This document shows positions 1 through 6,184 of a stretch of DNA of 12,715 nt, piece by piece. The notes beneath the pieces were generated by a model that did no database searches, was not told the DNA's origin, and was given only the letters and a program-made list of their open reading frames with translations. Made by a program: the position numbers and the translations under genes. The DNA is from Paraprevotella sp. (lineage in GTDB: Bacteria; Bacteroidota; Bacteroidia; Bacteroidales; Bacteroidaceae). The stretch covers positions 1 through 12,715 of the forward strand of contig JAJPYK010000119.1 of the NCBI GenBank assembly GCA_021205005.1. The letters are read 5' to 3'. The stretch's first letter is position 1. Every line of letters begins with the position of its first letter.

Positions 1-31
1 CAAAATTACATATTTAATTGATAATTACAAA
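1..31 (-). promoter_or_regulatory. Possible leftward Bacteroides-type promoter
   Basis: Read on the minus strand, bases 8 to 1 spell TAATTTTG, which fits the Bacteroidota -7 consensus TAnnTTTG. Bases 31 to 28 spell TTTG, which fits the -33 element. The spacer is 19 bp, the usual distance. Transcription would start just beyond the left edge and run leftward, so any gene it serves is outside the window. The region is very AT-rich, so a chance match is quite possible. This is inference from motif and spacing only. Confidence 0.25.
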
Positions 32-147
32 GAAGTGGAATAATAAAAAGTGGTTGAAAGTTTTTCTTTTTGTTGTTTGTTGCGGATAAATGCAATCTCA
101 AATCAGGATAATTCTTTGGAATCCAATCGGAAATACCTAACGGTCTA

Positions 148-162
148 TCTCTTCCAAAGAGA
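148..162 (+). other. Small hairpin in leader of the fucosyltransferase gene
   Basis: TCTCTT at 148-153 and AAGAGA at 157-162 form a perfect 6-bp inverted repeat around a 3-nt CCA loop, ending 37 nt before the fucosyltransferase ATG. No T-run follows, so it is not an intrinsic terminator. It could be a leader RNA structure that affects mRNA stability or translation, or it could be chance. The rest of bases 1-199 is AT-rich. I see no convincing rightward TAnnTTTG promoter there; the nearest, TAATTCTTTG at 109-118, has two extra bases. Confidence 0.25.
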
Positions 163-199
163 GCGATGTCGATGTGTGAGATTCTAATGAAACGGATTT

Positions 200-1036
200 A
201 TGAGGTTGATAAAAATGACAGGAGGCCTGGGAAACCAGATGTTTATCTACGCTATGTACTTGAAAATGAAGACAGAATTTCCGAATGTGAGAATTGATCT
301 TTCGGATATGGTCCATTATCATGTGCATCAGGGGTATGAGATGAACAGGGTTTTTGACCTTCCCCGCACAGAGTTTTGCATCAACCGTACTTTGAAGAAA
401 GTGATGGAATTTCTGTTCTTTAAGACCATATTGGAACGGAAACAGAGCGGCTCTTTGTTGCCTTATACGAAAAGGTATGTATGGCCGTGGATTTATTTCA
501 AAGGTTTTTATCAGTCCGAGAGATATTTTGCAGAGGTGGCGGACGACGTGCGTAAGACTTTTGTTTTCGATGTGCGCAAGGCTGGGGCGCGTACAATCCG
601 TGTGATGGACGAGATGAGGGCCGATCCGGCCGCCGTATCCCTTCATGTGCGGCGGGGGGACTATGTTTCGGAGAAGCATTGGAAGTCATTGGGATGTATC
701 TGTCAACGTGCTTATTACCTCAATGCCATGTCGGCGTTGGAGAAAAGAGTGTCGCATCCTCACTACTACGTATTCTCGGAAGATCTGGATTGGGTGAAAG
801 ACAATCTGCCGTTGGCGGATGCCGATTTCGTGGATTGGAACAGAGGAGAGGACAGTTGGCAGGACATGATGTTGATGAGTCATTGCCGTCATCACATTAT
901 CTGCAACAGTACTTTCAGTTGGTGGGGCGCATGGCTGAATCCGTCTCCGGATAAAATCGTGGTGGCTCCTGCAAAGTGGGCGAGGGATAGGGACAGTCGT
1001 ACCATCGCGCCGGAAGATTGGATTTTAATAGAATAA
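200..1036 (+). CDS. GT11 family alpha-1,2-fucosyltransferase
   Basis: A 278-residue glycosyltransferase of family GT11, predicted to transfer fucose from GDP-fucose in alpha-1,2 linkage onto a sugar (often galactose) of a cell-surface glycan, acting in the cytoplasm at the inner membrane. Visible hallmarks are the N-terminal GGLGNQMF (residues 8-15), a GFYQSERYF stretch near 102-110, the GDP-binding HVRRGDY motif (149-155) and the conserved NSTFSWWGAWL segment (236-246). Length is normal for the family, which is usually about 280-300 residues. The ATG at 200 is chosen because family members usually have a few residues before the GGLGNQ motif; a second in-frame ATG at 215 would leave almost none. 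No clear ribosome-binding site is visible. It is the first gene of a rightward GT run, and the next gene begins just after or overlapping its stop. The acceptor and exact linkage cannot be read from sequence; some GT11 members transfer other sugars. Confidence 0.88.
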   Translation: MRLIKMTGGLGNQMFIYAMYLKMKTEFPNVRIDLSDMVHYHVHQGYEMNRVFDLPRTEFCINRTLKKVMEFLFFKTILERKQSGSLLPYTKRYVWPWIYFKGFYQSERYFAEVADDVRKTFVFDVRKAGARTIRVMDEMRADPAAVSLHVRRGDYVSEKHWKSLGCICQRAYYLNAMSALEKRVSHPHYYVFSEDLDWVKDNLPLADADFVDWNRGEDSWQDMMLMSHCRHHIICNSTFSWWGAWLNPSPDKIVVAPAKWARDRDSRTIAPEDWILIE

Positions 1037-1047
1037 AGGAAAAATGT

Positions 1048-1962
1048 ATGGACAGTTTTATCATAAAGAAAGTTTTACGTGCTTTATGCGACTTTCCCAA
1101 ATCATTCAGACGGATACGTCATCCGAAACTGGTTCTGACATTGTTGGTGAAAAATGAAGAAGAGACGTTGGAATGGAGTCTCTTGTTTCACAAGGCTATG
1201 GGAGTGGATGCGTTCATCATTACGGATAACGGCTCTACGGATGCCACGCCTGCCATCGTTGAAAAATACCGGAAAAAAAGGTGGGTCGTGGATTCTATTG
1301 TGGATCCTATGGCCGGACATTATCAAAAAGAACTGGTTGACAGGATGATATGGAAAGCAAAAACAATATTTCATGCAGATTGGATCATCAATGCGGACGG
1401 GGATGAATTTTGGTATGCCCCCTCAGGAAATATTAAAAATGAGTTGTCCAGGACATGGGCAAACGTATTGTCATGTGAAATGAGAGTCATGTATCCTGAT
1501 GAGAATAAGCCTTTTTGGGCTTGGAATCTGGCGGTGAGGAGTGTTCCTTCACCGGAGGATTATGGCTTGCCCTCATATTCTTTGTTCGGTCGACAGCTTG
1601 GAAAGGTCATTCATCGGGCTGACGGATATTTGCAGATTACGGCAGGAAATCATAAGGTGAGGATGTTACCTTGGATCGGCAAGCATTCCTATATTCTTAT
1701 TTATCATTATACGATCCGTAGTCGTCGTCATTTTGTGGAGAAGATGGTGAATGGGGGACGGCAGATGGAATTGCACAAAGGCCGTCACGGTGGCCGTCAT
1801 TGGCGGTATTGTTATCAATTATATAAAGAGGGGCGGTTGGATGAGGAATATGACCGTGTGTTGGGACGGGAGCAGTTTCCGCGTTTAAAGCAGGATGGAT
1901 ATGTGTTTGAAGATCCTGTTCCGAGTAAGATCTTTGAATGTATAAGAAAAGATGGGGAGTAA
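1048..1962 (+). CDS. GT2-like glycosyltransferase (PF13704 type)
   Basis: A 304-residue GT-A fold glycosyltransferase resembling the Glyco_tranf_2_4 (PF13704) group, whose donors and acceptors are mostly unknown. The catalytic core starts near residue 27 with a beta strand followed by KNEEE (35-39). DNGSTD (60-65) follows, and the nucleotide-sugar/metal site is NADGDEFW (115-122), which carries the DxD-like DGD. There is no signal peptide, as expected for a cytoplasmic, peripherally membrane-bound enzyme; the first 25 residues are basic. I chose the ATG at 1048, preceded by AAAGGA at 1036-1041. An in-frame ATG at 1018 would add ten residues and overlap the fucosyltransferase by 19 bases, and it lacks a better ribosome-binding site. 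The stop TAA shares one base with the next gene's ATG, implying translational coupling. The family call is fairly firm; the sugar is unknown. Confidence 0.8.
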   Translation: MDSFIIKKVLRALCDFPKSFRRIRHPKLVLTLLVKNEEETLEWSLLFHKAMGVDAFIITDNGSTDATPAIVEKYRKKRWVVDSIVDPMAGHYQKELVDRMIWKAKTIFHADWIINADGDEFWYAPSGNIKNELSRTWANVLSCEMRVMYPDENKPFWAWNLAVRSVPSPEDYGLPSYSLFGRQLGKVIHRADGYLQITAGNHKVRMLPWIGKHSYILIYHYTIRSRRHFVEKMVNGGRQMELHKGRHGGRHWRYCYQLYKEGRLDEEYDRVLGREQFPRLKQDGYVFEDPVPSKIFECIRKDGE

Positions 1963-3659
1963 TGATACAAGTTGTATTTGCGATAGATCGTGAGTTTGTG
2001 CACAGTTGTGCAGTTACTGTACTTTCTATTCTCAAGAATAATGTTTCGGCGGATTTGATGTTTCATGTGGTGGGTGACGGCTTGGAGGATCGCGACAAAC
2101 GTTTTTTGGAGAATGTGGTGAAGAGGTATGGTTCTCATGTGGCTTTTTATACGGTACAGGAGGATAAGCTTCGGGGTTATGAAGTGAGATGGGGTAGGAA
2201 TCGCCTTTCGAAGGTTGTTTTTTACCGTTGTCTGCTTGCCTCTGTTTTGCCGGAACAGATCTCGAAGATCCTTTATCTGGATTGCGACCTGTTAGTGCTT
2301 GTCCCATTGGATGAGTTGTGGGCGGTGGATTTGGAAGGTAAAGCCTTAGCGGCTGTTCCGGATGCTTATACCGTGAATGCAGAGCATTGCCGGAGGCTGG
2401 ATTATGATATTTCAGACGATTATTTCAACGGCGGCGTTTTATTGTTGAATCTGGACTATTGGCGTAGGTACGGTCTGGAACAACAATGCAAAAGCTATTA
2501 CTTGAACCATGCAGACAAACTGTTATATAACGACCAAGACTTGTTGAACGGTTTCTTGCACGGAAGTAGGGTGTTGTTGGATATGAAGTGGAATGTTCAG
2601 GAAGTGGCTTACCGTTTACCTAAAAATAAGCCCTCCGGTTGGCTCCCGTCTTATGTTGAAACTATCGTTCATCCGGCTATCCTGCATTATTCCGGACGTA
2701 AGCCTTGGCTATACCATTGCATGCATCCCCTGAGACATTTGTATTTTGAATATGAAAGCCAGCTTCCCGGAATTAAGGGGAAAAACGACGGATGGGCGGA
2801 ACATGGATTGCGTTTCATTCATTGTTTGCCTTATATCTTGGGATGGAAACGCAAGAAATATGTGAATGTATCGTATGGCGGTCCGGATAAGAGGCAGTAT
2901 GAGACAGAGAACTGTCCGCTGATAAGCATTATCGTGCCGATGTATAATGTGGAGTCATATGTGGAGAAATGTATTCGGTCTTTACGAGATCAGACATATG
3001 ATCATATCGAAGTGATCGTTGTGGATGATGCTTCTACGGATCATTCTTATGATCAATGTAAATTTGCCATTGGAGAAGATCCGCGTTTCAAGCTGATTCG
3101 TAATTCGGTCAACCGAGGGATCTCCGCTGCCCGTAATCAGGGTTTATCTATTGCAAAAGGTGATTTTTTGGGTTTTGTCGACTCTGACGATTGGATTGAA
3201 TGCGGAATGTATAGGAATTTGTACGACGCTTATCTCTGTTCGGGGGCAGATATTGTGCAATGTGGCTATTATTTGCATTTACAAGACGGGAATGTCAAGG
3301 AGTGTACGTTGGGTAAAAACGAATGTTTTGACACGCGGACAGCTTTAGAACTTTGGTTTCAAGATCGAGTGATCAAGGGTTATGCGTGGAATAAACTTTA
3401 TAAAAGGACTCTTTTCGACGGCATTACGTTTCCTATGGATCGGACCTTTGAAGACATCCTGACTCTGTCCGAGGTTTTTAAACGTGCGAATATGGTTTAT
3501 TTGATCGGGTACATGGGGTATCATTATGCAGAACGACGTGAAAGTATTGTGAATAGGGCCTTTATGCAGAATCAGTGGAGGATTATTTATATGCATTGGA
3601 CGTTAAGCATGCCTATGCGGAAGCCCTGGGACTTTGGAAAGATTCCGATCGTTTTTTAA
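1962..3659 (+). CDS. Two-domain GT8-GT2 glycosyltransferase, C-terminus altered by frameshift
   Basis: A 565-residue product joining two glycosyltransferase domains. Residues 1 to about 260 are GT8 (LgtC/WaaJ-like, typically UDP-Glc or UDP-Gal users): a first strand QVVFAID, the DCD metal site (107-109), YFNGGVLLLN (154-163), DQD (191-193) and HYSGRKPW (242-249). Residues from about 318 are GT2: SIIVPMYNV (322-330), VVDDAS (353-358), GISAARNQG (386-394), DSDD (407-410) and a likely catalytic-region FED (496-498). The ATG at 1962 is preferred: GGGGAG lies at 1954-1959, it overlaps the previous stop by one base, and the GT8 fold begins at once. An upstream in-frame ATG at 1938 is less likely. 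After Gln538 the frame changes: the last 27 residues look unrelated to GT2 proteins, while the expected continuation is in another frame to 3874. Both catalytic cores remain intact, so partial activity is possible. Intact length would be about 637 residues. Confidence 0.82.
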   Translation: MIQVVFAIDREFVHSCAVTVLSILKNNVSADLMFHVVGDGLEDRDKRFLENVVKRYGSHVAFYTVQEDKLRGYEVRWGRNRLSKVVFYRCLLASVLPEQISKILYLDCDLLVLVPLDELWAVDLEGKALAAVPDAYTVNAEHCRRLDYDISDDYFNGGVLLLNLDYWRRYGLEQQCKSYYLNHADKLLYNDQDLLNGFLHGSRVLLDMKWNVQEVAYRLPKNKPSGWLPSYVETIVHPAILHYSGRKPWLYHCMHPLRHLYFEYESQLPGIKGKNDGWAEHGLRFIHCLPYILGWKRKKYVNVSYGGPDKRQYETENCPLISIIVPMYNVESYVEKCIRSLRDQTYDHIEVIVVDDASTDHSYDQCKFAIGEDPRFKLIRNSVNRGISAARNQGLSIAKGDFLGFVDSDDWIECGMYRNLYDAYLCSGADIVQCGYYLHLQDGNVKECTLGKNECFDTRTALELWFQDRVIKGYAWNKLYKRTLFDGITFPMDRTFEDILTLSEVFKRANMVYLIGYMGYHYAERRESIVNRAFMQNQWRIIYMHWTLSMPMRKPWDFGKIPIVF

Positions 3660-3874
3660 CTAACATGTATTTGCGTATTTTAGATCGCTCTTTAAGCAAT
3701 GAGGAAAGTGTCGATGAACGGTCGGTTCTGATAGGCTACCTGATAAAGAATGTGAATGGAAAACGTTTGTTGGTAAAGTCTCCTTATTTGGCTTTGAGAA
3801 GATTTATTTGCTTGCATCTTTTTACTATATATAAAGGACTTACTTTATTCTTCTTGAATGGGAAAAAGAAATAA
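3575..3874 (+). pseudogene. Frameshifted C-terminal remnant of the GT8-GT2 protein
   Basis: This reading frame has no credible start of its own; its first possible codon is a GTG with no ribosome-binding site. It continues the GT2 domain of the preceding gene. Joining at Gln538 by adding one base gives NQ(V)EDYLYALDVKHAYAEALG, which matches the helical region that follows the R-x-SI segment in the GT2 at 8972-10078. The upstream limit of the shift is set by an in-frame TAG at 3554-3556. The tail ends with a hydrophobic, basic stretch (LFTIYKGLTLFFLNGKKK) that looks like a membrane-association segment, so the shift removes it from the translated protein. No canonical slippery heptamer is present, so a one-base deletion or a sequencing/assembly error is likelier than programmed frameshifting. 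Confidence 0.7.
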
Positions 3875-3896
3875 TCACTATATTACAGGAATTTGA

Positions 3897-4973
3897 ATGG
3901 AAAATAAACCTTCATTTGCCTCTACAGAGGGGCCGTTAATCACTTTGGTCGTGCCCATATATAATGTAGCTCCCTATTTGGAACGTTGTCTACATTCATT
4001 GGAAAGACAGACTTATCAGAATATAGAAGTTATACTAATGGACGATTGTTCCACGGATCGGAGTCTTGAGATAGCGGAGAAGATGTCGGCAACGGACGGA
4101 CGTTTTAAGGTTTTTTGCCTGCCGAAGAATTCGGGTGCAGGAGATACGCGACAAGCAGCGATAGACAAATCTTCTGGCGAGTTCATCGGGTTCGTGGATG
4201 CAGATGATTATGTGGATGCCGATTTTGTCGCGGTTCTTTATGGCTTGATAAAAGAAACCGGGGCAGATATGGCATGCTGCCAACATTATTTTTATGATGA
4301 GAAATACCGGCGTTTGCGTACACCTTGGGTCTCTGACAATAAGATTGTTCGTCTTTCTTCCTGCGAGGCTATGCATAAAATGAGATGTTATGATCAGATG
4401 GACGAAGGGTTGTGGAATAAATTGTGCCGACGCAGGATTGTCGTCAATCATCGGATGAAGGCCTTTCCGTTTGAGGATGCTTTTGTTTTGTATAAGTATA
4501 CTCCGGAAGCGAAAAGTATAGCCTTGTGCTGTATTCCGCTTTATTATTATTACCAACGCGACGGATCTCTCATGCATACGGTTTATACACCTTATAAAGC
4601 TTTTGCCCGTTATAAACTGGACATATTGAAAGAAAGGGCTATTATGGGAACGACGAGATTGGATGTCGGCGTCGCTTGCCATTACATAAGGAGAGGGTTG
4701 AAACTTCTACGTGAGTTCGGACTGCTTGGGAAAGAGTTCGATGTGTCAGATGCTTGTCGGGGGATATTGGAGTGTTTGCATGAGTTTGATGATGTTCCCA
4801 ATAGAAAATTGAGTATGAAGGATCGGCTCGCGAAGTATCTTGTCTATAAGGATTTGTGGAAATATCTGGAGGTAAACCGCAAGTTCGTGACTTTGTTTCA
4901 GAAAAAGAAAATAGAGAAAGTGAGACGAAAATATGCCTTGTTGACGATGGACGTATTTCAGAATGGATTATAG
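3897..4973 (+). CDS. GT2 family glycosyltransferase
   Basis: A 358-residue inverting GT-A glycosyltransferase of family GT2, expected to add a sugar to a lipid-linked glycan in the cytoplasm. Visible motifs are TLVVPIYNV (16-24), LMDDCST with the nucleotide-binding Asp pair at 49-50, the DxD site DADD (101-104) and a downstream FED (192-194) at the place of the usual catalytic-base motif. The segment that is normally G-x-S-x-ARN-x-G reads GAGDTRQAAI (80-89), so the common ARN is TRQ. The C-terminal 130 residues are helical-looking and rich in Lys/Arg, consistent with peripheral membrane binding. The start is supported by AGGA at 3887-3890, six bases before the ATG. It resembles the GT2 half of the preceding fusion (shared PLI, YNV, RQTY/DQTY and DDxSTD blocks). 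Sugar specificity is unknown. Confidence 0.85.
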   Translation: MENKPSFASTEGPLITLVVPIYNVAPYLERCLHSLERQTYQNIEVILMDDCSTDRSLEIAEKMSATDGRFKVFCLPKNSGAGDTRQAAIDKSSGEFIGFVDADDYVDADFVAVLYGLIKETGADMACCQHYFYDEKYRRLRTPWVSDNKIVRLSSCEAMHKMRCYDQMDEGLWNKLCRRRIVVNHRMKAFPFEDAFVLYKYTPEAKSIALCCIPLYYYYQRDGSLMHTVYTPYKAFARYKLDILKERAIMGTTRLDVGVACHYIRRGLKLLREFGLLGKEFDVSDACRGILECLHEFDDVPNRKLSMKDRLAKYLVYKDLWKYLEVNRKFVTLFQKKKIEKVRRKYALLTMDVFQNGL

Positions 4974-4999
4974 AAAGCAGCAGGATGGAAGATGGTGAA

Positions 5000-5971
5000 A
5001 TGATAAAAGTGGCGTTGTGTACGGATACTTATTATATGATGGCTTGCGGTCCTTGTGTAGTTTCGATTTTTGAACATCACCGGAAGACACCTTGCCATAT
5101 TTATGTGATAACAAAGGAGCTACCGCAAGAGGATGTGGATGGCTTGAAATATATTGCAGCCCGATATGGCGTGCAGTTGACTCTAAAGACTATTGATTCG
5201 GATTTTATACAAGGTTTGAAAGTGAACGAACGGTTCAGAGAATCTGTGTACTATCGTTTTCTTCTTCCGAATCTGTTTCCGGAAGAGAAGAAAATGCTTT
5301 ATCTGGATTGTGATACTCTGGTTAACGGTTCGTTACGTGAACTTTGGGAGACGGATATAGACGGCTATGCTTGTGCTGTCGTGGAGGATCAGGAAGCCGA
5401 TGACATTACGTTGAAAAATAGGATTGGAGTGTATGACACTACTTATTTTAATTCGGGAGTTCTGTTGATTAATATGGATTATTGGAGGATATATCATGTG
5501 GCAAGGCGATTGGTGGATTTCATTCGGGAGCATCCAAGTGCTTGTCTTTTCCCATATCAGGATGCTTTGAATGCGGTATTGCATGATGAAATGAAATATC
5601 TGCCATATGGTTATAACTACCAAGATTTGTGGTATACGTGCGACTACCAGTGGTTAAGGCTTCATGCTTCGAAATTCAAGGAGGTGGAGCGTTGGAAAAA
5701 AAATCCGGTAGTGGTATATTTTGCAGGGGGGAACAAACCTTGGCAAAAGGATTGCAGTCATCCTTTTGCTAAGTATTATTTGGAATGCTTGTCCAAGACG
5801 CCGTGGACTGTGGCCCGTTATAAGAAAGTGCGTAAGGGTGAGAGAGCTTCTTTATATGGAGAGCGTTCAAAAATGCCTCATAAATATATACGGAGATTTA
5901 ATCGTCTCTTACTTGTTTTTATTATAGAGACAATAGCCTTTTTCATTTATTTGCTATGTTTACAAAGCTGA
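5000..5971 (+). CDS. GT8 family glycosyltransferase, LgtC/WaaJ-like
   Basis: A 323-residue retaining-type GT8 protein, related to enzymes that add galactose or glucose to LPS core. It has the first strand IKVALCTDT, the metal-binding DCD (103-105), YFNSGVLLIN (149-158) and the C-terminal G-x-x-KPW block (243-248). The His that starts this block in LgtC (a Mn2+ ligand) is Tyr240 here. Residues 302-321 form a hydrophobic stretch that could anchor the C-terminus in the membrane. I chose the ATG at 5000 because GGAAG lies about 8 bases upstream and because the junction sequence parallels the start of the GT8-GT2 gene (GAAGATGGTGAAATGATA against AAGATGGGGAGTAATGATA). In-frame ATGs at 4985 and 4856 are alternatives; the latter would overlap the previous gene widely. 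It closes the first GT run and sits 26 nt after its neighbour. Confidence 0.84.
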   Translation: MIKVALCTDTYYMMACGPCVVSIFEHHRKTPCHIYVITKELPQEDVDGLKYIAARYGVQLTLKTIDSDFIQGLKVNERFRESVYYRFLLPNLFPEEKKMLYLDCDTLVNGSLRELWETDIDGYACAVVEDQEADDITLKNRIGVYDTTYFNSGVLLINMDYWRIYHVARRLVDFIREHPSACLFPYQDALNAVLHDEMKYLPYGYNYQDLWYTCDYQWLRLHASKFKEVERWKKNPVVVYFAGGNKPWQKDCSHPFAKYYLECLSKTPWTVARYKKVRKGERASLYGERSKMPHKYIRRFNRLLLVFIIETIAFFIYLLCLQS

Positions 5972-6127
5972 TTTCTTCCGCTAAAGAGGGAAAACCACGA
6001 TACTCATGTAGTCGGCGTTAGCAAGAATTGCATGCTGATTCTTCATTTGAACACGGAGCGGAATGATTTTCATCGCTATGTTCGGTTGGAGGAATGTGAG
6101 TAAAATAGGATAAAAATCATGGCGGTG

Positions 6128-6159
6128 GTTGGTCACTTTAATAGAAATGCCTACCTTTG
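6128..6159 (+). promoter_or_regulatory. Bacteroides-type promoter before the ABC transporter
   Basis: TACCTTTG at 6152-6159 is an exact match to the Bacteroidota -7 consensus TAnnTTTG. GTTG at 6128-6131 serves as the -33 element with a 20-bp spacer. Transcription would start near 6165, leaving a leader of roughly 20 nt before the ATG at 6185. It lies in the 213-nt gap 5972-6184, the longest gap between genes in the window, so the exporter and the two following GT genes probably form a transcription unit separate from the upstream GT run. The rest of the gap holds only a weak 6-bp inverted repeat (AAGAAT 6023-6028, ATTCTT 6038-6043) without a T-run, so no clear terminator is seen. Confidence 0.7.
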
Positions 6160-6184
6160 CATCAATTCATTCATTTGAATATTT

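Noticed and set aside
167..298. Small rightward ORF starting ATG TCG ATG overlapping the fucosyltransferase start in another frame
   Set aside because: About 43 codons, no ribosome-binding site and no recognisable motif; most of it lies within the GT11 coding sequence.
3540..3600. Programmed -1 ribosomal frameshift in the GT8-GT2 gene
   Set aside because: No X-XXY-YYZ slippery heptamer in the zero frame and no clear downstream structure; a base deletion or sequence error is simpler.
4035..4682. Open frame of 215 codons on the minus strand
   Set aside because: It is antisense to the GT2 at 3897-4973; no domain, no promoter and no separate space for it.
6023..6043. Terminator after the second GT8 gene
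   Set aside because: The AAGAAT/ATTCTT inverted repeat is short and AT-rich with a 9-nt loop and no T-run.
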